From Leguminivora glycinivorella (Eukaryota; Arthropoda; Insecta; Lepidoptera; Tortricidae), in the NCBI RefSeq assembly GCF_023078275.1, contig NC_062980.1, forward strand, positions 1,434,001 through 1,498,000: a DNA stretch of 64,000 nt, written 5' to 3'. A program made the position numbers and the translations under genes. Positions within the stretch are counted from its first letter, which is position 1. The number at the start of each line of letters is the position of its first letter. Shown piece by piece: positions 30,718 through 42,319 of the stretch. The notes under the pieces were generated by a model, which was not told where the DNA came from, ran no database searches, and saw only the letters and a program-made list of their open reading frames with translations.

Positions 30718-33700
30718 TAAATGTTAAATTAGACAATTAATTAAAATATAATTTACAATTAAATTTAAGTTAACTATTCAAATTTACATAAAAAATATAT
30801 ATTACAAACAATAATTCGAATTTGAATGTTCTGTCATTTACATGACAAAATTTAAATTATTTTTTTATTTTACAATGTCCCCACGCAAGGGTGTCACAAG
30901 TGTTTTCTAATAAGTAACGTTTTGTATCATCATGAGATAATGATATTTTATTAATTTTTTGAGTGAATATTACATGTTTTATAGATTTAAATCTTAGCAT
31001 TTGAGCACGTTGCACATTTTTATTAAATAAACATGTTTTGAAATTATTTAGAGTAAATTTCTTTGTAACACATACATTGACTCCTTTAGCTTTTGATAAA
31101 ACACCATATTTACCTTTTTTGTCATCATTCTCATCATACTTTTCAACATCTAAGGCATACATTTTAGATTTTAGACCAACGAACTCTTTTAAAATTCTAC
31201 CATTATTTTCATCTTTGAAAAATCCTAATCGCTTTTTATTTATAAGTGGGAAATTATATTTATTGATAGGAGGATAGTCAGATGTATCAAAATAGAAATT
31301 AAGATCTTGTTTTATATCTGCATAAAAATTTTTAGTGAAAATTTGATAAATTAAACTATCTGTATCTGTATAAAGAAGTTTGAGTTTGTTAGGATATTTG
31401 ATTTTCATGTAGTTGTAGTGAAAGTCATACATTAAAGTTTTTGATATATCTAATACACAAAACCCCAAATAAATCGGTTTATTATAAAAGACTTTAGTTT
31501 TTTTCAATTGAACAGCTACTAAATTCTCTGAGAATATGGATAGACTGTGGAACTCAGGTCTAGCTATCAAAGACTGAACCCCTTGCGATTTCCCTCGATT
31601 TTCCCAGTGATTTAATAATTTGACGTTTACACGTTTTGCAACATTTTCCATAGTCTTACCGAACACTGAATTGTTCATTAGTTTAAAAAAATCTTTTTCA
31701 AAATCAGATGATGCCAGCGATCTCATGTGGGTATTTAAATCTATGTAACTTTTTAACCACATAGACTGCTGAAATTTAAGAATGCGATGTATTTTACTTA
31801 ATACCAAACCATTCTTCAAACACTGTTTTAGATTTCGATAATGAATTACATAATTAGTTTTTCTATTTAAATTAGGAATCAGTTTTTTTCTTTACAATTA
31901 CCCAAACAAACGTTTTCAGGACAGAATGGTAAATCTGAATGTGAGTCATGAATTTCGTTAGGGTATTCGAGGTCAACTTCTAATATGAAACCATGATCAG
32001 CGTCATCGGCTATATTGAAGTCTGTATCTACATGAACCCATTCAAATTTACCTGTAGGGAGACATTGAGACATAGCCCATCCGTAAAGGTTGTTTGCATC
32101 AAAATACATAAGATAGGACGATGGTATGTTTGAATCAAAATCATCCATAAATTTATTATTAGCTTTCGCATATCTGTTACTACATTGCGATATGCCACCT
32201 CGAATATTTTTTGCAATGAATGATATTTTATCTATATCAGTTAGGAGTTCTAATTTTATTTTTGTAGTAAATAACATTGCATCCCAACTTAATCCTGGAG
32301 CAGTATAATAATGAGCGGGATCTAAACCATAGGTCTTAAGACAAAGGTTTCTAAAATTTTCAAATACGTCAGCCAGTAACAAAACATCTGTTTTTAGGTA
32401 TAAATCGGAATAATCGCCCATATTTTTGCAACGAAAGTGGGACCAAACATCTTTTGCATGATTATAATCATCTTCTGAGATGTGACTATCAGTCAAAGAA
32501 CTAAAAAAATTGTCTTTAGAGGGAAGATCAGTTAACTTTAAAGAATCGTATGATGTCATGTATTCATACGGATACACACCCTTTCGTAATAAGCGTTTAA
32601 AATCGTCCTCACAAGTGAAATTCAATTTTAATTCATGAAATTGTTTAGGAAACAAGTTTTTTGCTAGTTTATCAAGACTGCTGGGCATAAATTTAAGTGA
32701 ATCTACAAACCTCAATTTGATTGTGCGATTATTTATTTGTAACTTCTTAGAAAATGAAATGTATTTTTCTTTGTTCTGTGGAATCAATTCAATGTCCCCT
32801 TCCACCAAACCAAGTCCATGTACTATGAAATGACTATCATAGTTACTCAAATTATGAAAAAATACAGGTATAAATTGAGGTGCTTTGTATTTTTCAGAAC
32901 AAAATGTATGTGCTACGCCTTCGTAAAGACCAGTATGGAAATTGTAGGAAATGATAGAATCACTATTTAAATTTCTATCACAAATGTAACATGTCCTACT
33001 CTGAGCAATATGTTTATTATTTTCAGTGGATAAAGGCAATGGAGTTTTTCCGAAAGTATTCCTCTTACAAATGCTTTTTAAATCTTTTTCTATGTACTTC
33101 ATAAATACCTGGGTGCAATCTTTACCTTTGTATGTTCTATACACAGACAATTTATCATTATAAGAACACTTAATATAATATCCAAAACTATATACCTCAT
33201 GTTTTTGAATATTTGTAGTAGAAGATGTTGTAGGGTTATTTGACTGTGTTGCTATTGGGTTTAAAAAGGCTTCAAAATCAGCATAAACAACAAAAGGCAC
33301 CCTTAATTTACGTTCGTAATTATCGAAGGTAACTTCATTAGTGGGAACGTTTTCATTGAACCAGTTTTTCTTTTTATCTTGTTCTGAAGGTAAATGTGTG
33401 CAAACATGGAAACAATCGTTTCTTTGATGTTTCATTAAATTTTCATGAGTTGTGAAGTTGGATAAGCATCCATCGCAAATATGAACAGCATGCTGTGTAT
33501 TTGATAATTGCTTAGATACTAATCTAGATAAGTTTTTGATAAAGCAATAATGTCCGTTACTATTTTTGGATATATACAATAAGTTCAAATGGATATCTTT
33601 TCTACACTTTGTTAAATGCAATGGCCCTACTATATCATGTTTTTTATTTTGAGAATTGTATTCAATTCCAAAAACGTTTATGCTCATATTATTATAATTT

Positions 33701-34384
33701 TCAAATTTTGGAATATCCCCCAATTTTATTGGAAAAGTTAAATCTCTAAAATTCAATTTATTTTTATGAACAATATACGATTTAGTACAGTTTGAACGAT
33801 GGTTTGTTGGGGGGTATAATCCTGACAATACTGCCCATCTAAAACATTCTTGATCACTATTTTTTACATTAATAACTGCTTTTTTATTTTGAATATCTCG
33901 TGGTAACTCAATATAAGAAGAACCGCGCAACGGATTAAATTTGTTAACATTAACATCTAGATAGTTAAATTTTACTAAACCCCACCCACTGTCTTTTCTT
34001 TCAAAGTTAGATAATTTTGTTAATATATCCTTAACCACGGACTCGAAAATTTCATCCTTGTCGCTACTAGTATCAATAATATTGTTACATAGTTGGAAAT
34101 CAAAAGTATTATTGATTTGTTTGCTCTCTTGTGTAAAATCGGCATTTAGAATAAAGTTAACTTTCAATGCAAAATGATTACCAAGGGAACGATCCAATAA
34201 TGCAAAGATTTTATCTCTATTCTTTTGTAAAATAGTTTCAGGTGTAAAAGGTTGGTAAACTTTTTCATTAAGTAGTATTCTATAAGTGGCCACCCTATTC
34301 TTAAACGCATTCTCAATTAATTGAACATCAATCCATTCTAAGTCAGATCTTATAACATTATTTTTATGAAGATTACTGTTTAAA

Positions 34385-35280
34385 TCTATGAGAGATCTGG
34401 GGGTGACGCATGATTCAAAACTTTTATTTGACTCACATATTGAAAATATTATATCTAACGCTTCAAAAACATTAGGATTTATTATACGGAGTTCTACACA
34501 CTTCACCCAAGCTAAAACTATTAAAATTCTTTACTGCGCATATGTAAGAAGCAAGCTTGAATATGCATCACAAATTTGGAACCCTCGTTATCATACGTAT
34601 ATCGACCGAATAGAACGCATTCAAAGAAAATTTATTAAATTCCTTTGTTTTAAATTGAATACTCCATATAGTTCCTCCAACTATATTAACATATGTAAAA
34701 AACACCATCTCATTCCTCTAAATAGACGTCGTGACATTGCGGACATAATTTATATTTTAAACATAACCAATGGGAACGTGGACTGCCCCGATTTGCTAGC
34801 TGAACTTTCTTTCAATACTCCATCTAGATCCAAGAGACACTTTCCTCCCCTTTCTATTCCCATCTGTACGCGCAACTACCGGCAAAACAGTTTTTTAATA
34901 CGTGCGAGTAAAAGTTTAAATAAGTTAACGAAAAACTTAGACATAGACATTTTTAACAGTAATATCCAATCTGTGCGGCGTAATCTAGTGAACAATAGCT
35001 TTGAGTGAGCTTGCCCTACCCGATGACTAGTTTTTTAAAGCGAGTGTGTCATTTAAGCATGATATTTTTTGTTTTGTTTTGTTTAAAATCTAGTTGGATT
35101 AAGTAGGTTGCTTAGTATTGCAATGTGATAGTGTAAACCACCTAATAACTCCCAGTATGTTACTATTGGTGGGAACCTGTAATTGGCTTTTTGTAACCTA
35201 ATTAAGTTAACCTTTCTGTATTAATAGCTGTTGGTTCTCCGAACAATAATAAATAAATAAATAAATAAATAAATAAATGA
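34385..35280 (+). mobile_element. 5'-truncated LINE inserted in the polymerase gene
   Basis: Encodes the last 206 codons of a Jockey-like ORF2 (34388-35008: DLGVTHDSKLLFDSHI, YVRSKLEYASQIWNP, then a C-terminal region) and ends in an AATA-repeat tail at about 35246-35280. Its orientation is opposite to the polymerase it interrupts. The target duplication could not be fixed because both borders are AT-rich. Confidence 0.85.
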
Positions 35281-35575
35281 TTTTTAAAATATCTTTTAGA
35301 CACTAACTTTTTACATACAGAACATTCAATTTCAGCATTATTATTTGTACTTACAATGACAGAAGGGGTTGGTTTAGATGACGTTGATGATGTAGGCTCA
35401 ACAGCTAGGCGACTTTTCTTAACAGATACTTCTTCTTCTTCTGTCTCTAAAACTGTAGCCGACCTTTTCAATCCACCTCCTATTTGAGAAGATCTAAAAC
35501 AACGAAAACATATACATTTATAAATACTCTGATGCGAGATATAATTAAAAATATTTAAATGTTACTTCATTTATA

Positions 35576-35863
35576 CTAACTCAAATCTTTTCGACACTGC
35601 TGACAATAGGCTTGCATCATTAAAACACCGTCAATTACATCTTCAGATACAGTTTTCTTCTTGGAATCGTTGATATAATGACCACTACATGGTGTAAAGT
35701 ATGGTTTAATATCAAAATCTTCCACTAATGTAGAAGGTAACTTATTTTCTGTGTACCAGAGCCTTATACTGTTATGGAAACATTTTAAAATAAATTCTTT
35801 ACTTAATTGTGCAATCTTGTCACGAGGTAAAGTGGGACCAATATGATAGTAAGTAAAAACCAT
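35576..35863 (-). CDS. 95-residue Polinton ORF, unknown, in polymerase intron
   Basis: Start at the ATG 35863 (the frame extends further upstream without an ATG). The protein starts MVFTYYHIGPTLPRDKIAQL and ends YCQQCRKDLS; it contains a PCSGHY word and a closing CxxC, so a metal-binding role is possible but unproven. No family recognised. It lies entirely in the inferred intron of the polymerase gene, same strand, and has its own TATA box and initiator, which supports a separate transcript. An alternative is that it is spliced to the 36167-36285 exon. Confidence 0.55.
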   Translation of the reverse strand: MVFTYYHIGPTLPRDKIAQLSKEFILKCFHNSIRLWYTENKLPSTLVEDFDIKPYFTPCSGHYINDSKKKTVSEDVIDGVLMMQAYCQQCRKDLS

Positions 35864-35948
35864 TTTGGAAATGAACGTCACAAATAAGTATTACAATTAT
35901 TGAAGCACGGTGGTAAAACACTGAATGATAACAATCTCAGATACCCCG

Positions 35949-35956
35949 TTTATATA
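35949..35956 (-). promoter_or_regulatory. TATA box for the 95-residue ORF
   Basis: On the minus strand TATATAAA, followed about 34 bases later by TCAGTG (35919-35924), a match to the arthropod initiator TCAGT. The ATG at 35863 follows about 60 bases after that. Confidence 0.6.
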
Positions 35957-36348
35957 TGTGGGCTCTCCCACCTTACCATCAACGTAACAATAAGATCAAG
36001 TATCGCCTCGTTAAAAAACTATCCTATTGTTCAGCAGGTAATGGAATAATCGCTACAAGTAGAAACAAGATCCGGTCATAACAAGTTAAAACTCAACATG
36101 AAGCAGGTATTCGTTAAATGGTTTGAACATGCAGGAACATGAATATTTTAAGTGAAAATAACTTACGTCTCTCCGTGACATTGGCTCACAAGTCGGGCGG
36201 CTTCATATAACTCTTCATCTAGTTCGATTACTTCACAGAGTCTTATAAGTTCCGCATCATAAACATCACAGTTCAGAGAATCCATTGTCAAACGAGGCCG
36301 CCTCCCCACATTGAGTTTCTGCGTTAAGTAATTCAATAAAGAGTATAC

Positions 36349-36356
36349 ATTTTATA
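36349..36356 (-). promoter_or_regulatory. TATA box for the polymerase leader exon
   Basis: On the minus strand TATAAAAT, about 65 bases before the ATG at 36285 that opens the leader exon (MDSLNCDVYDAELIRLCEV). Confidence 0.5.
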
Positions 36357-36421
36357 AAACAAAGAGGGTTATTACATATTAACAAATGTAGTGGACCGAC
36401 TTAACACTTTTCGTCATTTTT

Positions 36422-38666
36422 AATGTGAAACAATGCAAAAGAATATCTTACAAGGAAATTTACTTAAATCATAAAAAGGAAAGATAAGAAATGTGAAACA
36501 CTTTAACACTATCCTACTGCTATCGTTAAAAATTATATTTATCACTGTTTCTTATTATCTATAAAATATTTTACACATGTGTCCTTAGAAGCTAATTGTT
36601 TTGTAATATTATATACAATATTTCGCGTATTTTGTAATTCCAAGTCGTCTTCCAACGCAAAATACTTCAGTCTGACGTCCGCGTGCTTCCAGTGTTCCGT
36701 GGGTGGGATGTTTTTGATTGTTTGCATATCATATATCTCTATTTTAATTAAGTGAGATGAATACGCCCCATCATCTTGTCCAGATGATAAATTAGCCACG
36801 CCTTCTGGCGAACTTTTGCTTACATTCGAAGACCGTTTCAAGGTTTTACACTGCTTTTTAGGTCGTTCAAAGAAGCTGTCAATATTATTTCCAGGACGTT
36901 TCTTTGCGAGGGCTTGCTTAACTTTGAAACCAGCTGTACCTTCCTCATCGGTTGAATCACCCTGATTTTCCGGGTAGTAATAGTTCTTGAAAGTATTTTC
37001 AGAGAACTGAAACAATGAAAGACAATATTTTAAACACTATTAACAATTCTATTAATTAAATACAAAGAACACTAGACGAAACAATATTATAAAAAGGCAA
37101 TATGGGTTACAGTAATTTAAAAAGAAAAACATACTCACGTCCATTGTTGGATCTGTCTATAAACACTTCACTTTTAAACGCACACTCCACTTCTCTATAT
37201 ACCACACTAGATACAAGGAGCTCTGGTACAGAAGGCTGCCTCTACAGGAATACTTATTCAGCCTCGACTCTCTTTGGCTTTTATACTCGTAATATGGTAG
37301 AGAGCAGGGGAACGTACCATAAATCTTGTTTCAACCAGTTCATCTTATACCTGAACGCAAACAATAAACTTTTTGTCATTTTACAATACAATAAACATCT
37401 ATAATAAAGCAACTAAGTTGTTACAATAAAAAATTCAAGTCACAAGAATTACCGGTGCGTTAGTCTAAAACATGTTTACACCAGTTAATGCTTTGTTAAA
37501 TATGAATACAAAGTATCATGCCTTGACATGTTCGTCGAAGGATCTCTTTACCTAAAACCCGAATTATTCAAATAAACGGAAACAATAAATATATATTATC
37601 TTTAAAAATGCACAAAAGACATTTTTATTCACATAGAATTAGCCTTAAACATGTTTTAACCGGTTCTCAGTTTCTCACGTCTTAACAAGTTTATTGAAAG
37701 TATGCATTCTCTTAAACAATACACAAGTCATAAAAAATAATAATAGACATAGGTAAGTAAATTATTCAAAGAAGGTACAATAAATAAAGCAAATAAGCAA
37801 AAACGCAACTTCACAAAATTACCGAGGTTTATTCAGATACAAAACATTGAAATATATGTAAAAAAAAAGTTTGATAAGATGGGTAATTAACTTTTATTAA
37901 GACGTAATCAAAAATTGACTTATTAATCATATGTACAAATTTGGTAATACAACAAAGAGATGTATGATAGAAATAGGTATAAGATATCATAAATATTCGA
38001 GAAAAAGAAAGATACGCTAGATAGGATCGTTAAGTTTAGGTATTTGGATAAACTTAAATGTAACTCAGAAGTTCTTAAGTTAAAACGTAATTATAATACA
38101 TTTCATAAATACCTACATTTATAGAAATAAAAATAAAAGTAGGTGAAACTCAGTTAGGTTTCATAAAGGTAAGTCTAGACTACTTAGGTTAACTAAGAGT
38201 AGGTTTTAATTAAATTTGGTTAGGTTACGAATGGAAAAGTTAGGTATTTTAATTAGGTTAGGTTAGGTTAGAATCGCAATCCATATGATCACAAAGTTAT
38301 ACTAAAAATTAATTATAAAATACCTATCAGTATGAGACACAAGGAAAAGGTGTGCATGACACTGCCAGGTAGCTGGGTAGGGTAACAATGGTCTAGCGCC
38401 GAGTCCAGATCGAACAATAGAAAGGGTCGGTAATCCTTTTGTGACCGTCGTGCACAAGGTGTATTGTGTAAAGAACGTATTCTGTAAATACTAGAAGGAG
38501 GCTTCTGAGAGCGTCGAGACCCAGCGCAATGAATCTAAATGGGGGGCTATTAGTTTTTTTTTTTTTTTTTTTTTTTTTTTAGGTTTAGCAAGACCATGGA
38601 TGGGCGGTGGTGGGGTCCTGGGAGCAGGCCCCAGACCCGGGCTGGTAACGGGGGTATCCTACTACT
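36422..38666 (-). repeat. Polinton terminal inverted repeat, right
   Basis: 2,245 bp, the reverse copy of 21629-23900. The A/T-run here is 27 bases (38554-38580), half that of the left end. Confidence 0.95.
36542..37144 (-). CDS. Two-exon Polinton gene of unknown function, right copy
   Basis: Mirror copy of the gene at 23178-23780: mini-exon 37139-37144, donor GTGAGT, intron to 37007, exon 2 at 36542-37006. The predicted protein is identical to the left copy. The left copy's AATAAA lies just outside the repeat and is not present here, so the two copies end in different 3' sequence. No function is recognised. Confidence 0.75.
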
Positions 38667-38672
38667 CGTAGA
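38667..38672. repeat. Polinton target site duplication, right (CGTAGA)
   Basis: Matches 21623-21628 exactly and marks the right border of the element. Confidence 0.93.
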
Positions 38673-38754
38673 ATACGTATGGTGTAGATACACTCACAAG
38701 TTGTACACTTATGAAGCCTAACTTTCTGATGGATTATACTTGTGATATAGACTA

Positions 38755-38993
38755 AAAAAATTAAAAATTTGAAAAAAAAAAACACCGACCGCGACATAGT
38801 AGACCGTTTTTCATGAAACATGGCTAAGAACACTCCCTCTCCCGACTAACACGGTTTTCAAACAAAAAAAAAACTAAATCTAAATCGGTTCATCCGTTTG
38901 GGAGCTACGATGCTACAGACAGACAGACAGACAGAGACAGACAGACAGACACGTCAAACTTATAACACCACGTCGTTTTTGCGTCTGGGTTAA
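38755..38993 (+). repeat. Dispersed repeat, CCGACCGCGACATAGTAGACC type
   Basis: Contains GACCGCGACATAGTAGACCG, AATCGGTTCATCCGT, a (GACA)n run and CGTCGTTTTTGCGTC. Further copies are at 40215-40370, 40455-40700, 52315-52537 and 61198-61425, and a reversed one at about 52690-52840. Confidence 0.8.
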
Positions 38994-39219
38994 AAATGAA
39001 TGTCTTTGCCAAATCGGTAATTCGGTAGAATTGTATTCATTTAAGAAATAGATACAACAATGCGATTTTTTAGGAAAACCCCAAACTGAAGTAAAGAATC
39101 ACAAATGAAAATCATTGTTGCTGACAATACTGACTGACGTTGACTGATGGCGTGAAATGCGCTGCTAACATCAGATGGATACAAATGGATATTGAAAGAT
39201 AAATCTACGTGTTTGGTGA

Positions 39220-39480
39220 CGCAGGAAGGCGTGAAGCTAGTCTTATAATGGTCTCTTTGAATTGCTTTGAAACACATCATCCTCCTTGCATTATCCCGGC
39301 ATTCGCCACGGCTCATGAGAGCCTGGGGTCCGCTTTGACTAATCCCAAGATTTTGCGTAGACACTAGTTTTTACGAAAGCGACTGCCACCTGATCTTCCA
39401 ACTCGAAGAGATAACTAGGCCTTGTTGGAATTAGTCTGGTTTCCTTACGATGGCTTTGAAACTAAAACAATTAGGAAAAC
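39220..39480 (-). mobile_element. SINE fragment, reversed
   Basis: Read in reverse it matches the body of the SINE at 61850-62180 (CCCAGGCTCTCATGAGCCG, AATGCCGGGATAATGCAAGG, then the gap-rich middle). The tRNA-like head is missing or diverged. Confidence 0.75.
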
Positions 39481-39667
39481 AGTTGGTCGTGACAGAGGCA
39501 ACTGAGTAGAAGATGACACTTATATGGTTTTCGATGGATTTGGTTTGATCTTCACGAGCACAATGAAAAGTGAAAAAGAAAGAGGGAATCTAACAGTGGG
39601 ACGCAGAAGTAGATTTTTTCTGTTGTCAAGACCGTGTAAAATTAGCTTAGACTAACTCCATTAAAAA

Positions 39668-39960
39668 AAAGTAAAGTAAAGTAAACGTATTTTTTGTACA
39701 CACAAAAAACTTAAACAGAAATTGAGTTATCTGGTCTTACAACTAAGTGACAGTTATGTAGGTACATTTAGGCATTATCATTAGAATAGAATAGAATAGA
39801 ATAGAATAAACGTTTATTCGTGAACACAGGTAAGACAAAATACACATAATAACAACAAGACAGAAAGGAATGAAGTGCCACGAAATGGCCTCATCTCAGC
39901 ATGTTGCTGGTTCCTACACTAGGCAAAGCCTGTTTCGTAGGTAACCGTTTAAGACATGGA
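39668..39960 (-). repeat. LINE 3' ends, reversed, with GTAAA and TAGAA tails
   Basis: Two reversed tails (AGTAAAGTAAAGTAAA near 39668 and GAATAGAATAGAATAGAATA near 39783) each lead into 3' untranslated-type sequence of non-LTR elements. Confidence 0.5.
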
Positions 39961-40130
39961 TAAGGGATTTATTTTGTACCTCAGTCGACGAGAAATTATG
40001 CTGTAGCTGTTGTTTCTTTTGTGAAGTGGTGTTGCTGATTTTAATTAATTTATGCGTAATTAGTAAATGCGGTGATGACAACCGGCGGAGAAAAGGTGAA
40101 TGGACTCGGTTTTAGTCGCTTAATATAAAC

Positions 40131-40700
40131 TTGTAATGTGACGACGGGAACAGAGAAAAGTAGAATCAAATAACACGCTGTCTCAACATAGACAACATAT
40201 ACCACGATACAAAATTAAAATTTTGAGGAATCCCCGACATAATGGACCGATTTTCACACATCTTACACTGGGAGACTAATTCAGCTTTCAAACAAAAAAA
40301 AACGAAATATAAATCGGTTCATCCGTTCGAAAGCTAGGATGCCACAGACAGACACACACACAAACAGACAGTCAGTCAAGTCAAACTTAAAACTTGTGAT
40401 GCGACGACGGGAACAGAGAAAAGTAGAATTAAATACTCACTATAGTCTATGTAATAACCTAACCACAAAATTAAAATTTGAAAAACCCCCGACCGCGATA
40501 TAGTAGACCGATTTTCAAGAAATATGGCTAAGAACACTCCCGACTAACTCAGCTTTCAGACAAAAAAAACTAAATCTAAATCGGTTCATCCGTTCGGAAG
40601 CTACGATGCCACAGACAGACACACACACAGACAGTCAGACAAACAGACAGACACGTCAAAATTATAACACCCCGTCGTTTTTGCGTCGGGGGTTTAAAAG
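40131..40700 (+). repeat. Tandem pair of about 260-300 bp
   Basis: CTTGTAATGTGACGACGGGA (40131) and CTTGTGATGCGACGACGGGA (40392) begin two successive units. Each consists of GAACAGAGAAAAGTAGAAT, a variable part and one copy of the GACCGCGACATAG-type repeat. Confidence 0.75.
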
Positions 40701-41423
40701 TGAAACTACAAAGAAAATAATAAAGAAGCGATTGGTACAAAAGACTAGTTTAAAATACAATAAAACTTTTCAAATTAGTAAAATTTACATCTAAAGTTTT
40801 TCCGAAAAAACTTATTTTACTATAAGTTTGTAAGCCTGGACCGGCTGCAATAACACGAAAGAATTATTATATTCCCAACTCTTTCCAACTTTGCCAAACT
40901 TCCAAGTTTTCGGATCTTCAAACTTTAGTCGCTTGGGAGCTCAGCGGAGATAGAAATATGAATTATGATTAGTGGACTATTTCACCGTAGTGACATTGAA
41001 ACTTGACACTGATAATTCTGTGCCTATTTCTGGGTTGATGAGTAACATTGTTACTCAGCGTCAACATTTCCTCGCTGAACAGGCAATGAACAGTGAAGTG
41101 TCACTGTCGAGTGACAATTGTCACTGTTGTGAAATACGCCATAGGTATGACTTAAAAATCGTCTGGTAAAGGCACTTCAAACAAAGCGAACAAAATTTAA
41201 AAATCAGTTTATTCACATATTTTACACGTCGTACAAAATGTGTATGTGTATGTGTGTATAAACTTGGCGCAGTAAGCGCGAAAACCGTTGCCCGCTATGA
41301 TACACAGTAAAAGGCAACTTATCATAGAAAACTGTTTCAATTAACTGTAGTTAAAAAATGATGAAGATAATTCCTATTGCCTATCGGGAAGCATAGACAG
41401 TACTGAGTATATATTTACGAGTA

Positions 41424-41567
41424 CCCCCTTATTCATAAACGTACACTAAAGTTATCAATCCGATAAAGTTCGTTTGTCCCTTTCTATTACACCAATACAT
41501 CGGAAAGGGACAAACGAACTTTATCGGCTTGATAACTTTAGTGTACGTTTCTGAATAAGGGGGTTCG
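41424..41567. mobile_element. Palindromic MITE, CCCCCTTATTCATAAACG ends
   Basis: Arms of about 60 bp (CCCCCTTATTCATAAACGTA..., GATAAAGTTCGTTTGTCCC) face each other across a loop of about 20 bp. No ORF. Confidence 0.85.
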
Positions 41568-41569
41568 AA

Positions 41570-41827
41570 GTAATGAAATGAAATATTTATTTTCCAAGTA
41601 GGCATATTACAATGCGCTTATGAACGTCAAACAAAGCTACGCCGGCTCTAACCCCACGCTACGCCTTAGCCTCGAGAAGATTTCAGTCCCCCCTCAGTTG
41701 GTATCCACTGGGGGTATCCACTATGGGACCGGCAAGAAACTCGGCGGGCCACTTCTTTTCAAAACATTACATCTTATAATTAACATGCATTAAAAAACAA
41801 GATACAATTTAATAAGCAAAAGTATTC

Positions 41828-41872
<45 letters not shown>
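41570..41872 (-). repeat. LINE 3' fragment, reversed, then (AT)n
   Basis: A GAAATGAAATATTTATTTT tail leads into sequence with GGTATCCACTGGGGG and GGGACCGGCAAGAAACTCGG, a 3' end I have seen in lepidopteran LINEs. A perfect (AT)n microsatellite follows at 41834-41872. Confidence 0.6.
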
Positions 41873-41878
<6 letters not shown>

Positions 41879-42319
41879 CATTGAGTCATTTGAGCACAAC
41901 GCAACTGTTGTTTATAAAAGAATAATTGAAAAATTGCTCACTTACCTACTCATGCATACTGTTAAATACCGTTATTTCGCCCCCGCACAAGAACAGTAAT
42001 TTGCAGTCACGAAAAACTACTACGACTCATTTTCCACGAATTCCGCGGAATAATTTCGTAGTTACCAAACATGCATAAATACAAACTTAGGCGGTGCTAA
42101 CCCTAGGGACAGCCGCTATAGCTGGGTATTTTTATGAATAATAGGAAACGAGCAAATGAATGCTTGGTTATTTTTGCGATGAAGTTACAGTCATAATTAT
42201 GCTATTTACATAACTAAATCAACTAACCCAAATTGAAATCATAACATAACCTGTCAGTTAAATATCATTTGATATCAGCATTTTGTCGTCCACTGCTGAC
42301 ATTGCTTTTCTTCTATATT

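Larger units (their letters stand above)
30857..36285 (-). pseudogene. Protein-primed family B DNA polymerase, spliced, broken
   Basis: Coding pieces on the minus strand: a putative exon 1 at 36167-36285, then 35281-35493, 31879-34384 and 30857-31878. Exon 1 ends at donor GTAAGT and joins in frame to the acceptor before 35493 (intron 35494-36166). The 5' piece has a zinc-finger-like CSVCKKL. The long piece has the exonuclease motifs (VVYADFEAFL, HNLSNYDSHF, YLKTDVLLLADVF) and polymerase motif A (NLYGWAMS). The last piece has motif B (MNNSVFGKTMENV) and motif C (YTDTDS). It would copy the element using a terminal protein as primer. Breaks: a LINE insertion of about 0.9 kb and a one-base frameshift in an A-run near 31880. 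The 5' exon link is inferred from splice sites only. Confidence 0.85.
21629..38666 (-). mobile_element. Polinton (Maverick) element, full length, 17,038 bp
   Basis: Ends AGTAGTAGGATACCC...GGGTATCCTACTACT, 6-bp target duplication, long inverted repeats and the full Polinton gene set: protein-primed family B DNA polymerase, retroviral-type integrase, FtsK/HerA-type packaging ATPase, adenain-like protease, major and minor capsid proteins. Polintons are self-synthesising transposons related to adintoviruses and adenoviruses. The strand given is that of the main gene block, opposite to the host gene in whose intron it lies. Foreign insertions within it are a LINE (about 34385-35280) and an interspersed repeat (about 30283-30717). 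The polymerase and one small gene are frameshifted, so the copy is not autonomous. Confidence 0.96.

Noticed and set aside
34375..35295. Target site duplication for the LINE in the polymerase
   Set aside because: Both borders contain TTTAAA-like words but no convincing exact match, so none is claimed.
41834..41872. Possible CRISPR-like or structured array
   Set aside because: Plain (AT)n microsatellite; no direct-repeat/spacer arrangement was found anywhere in the window.
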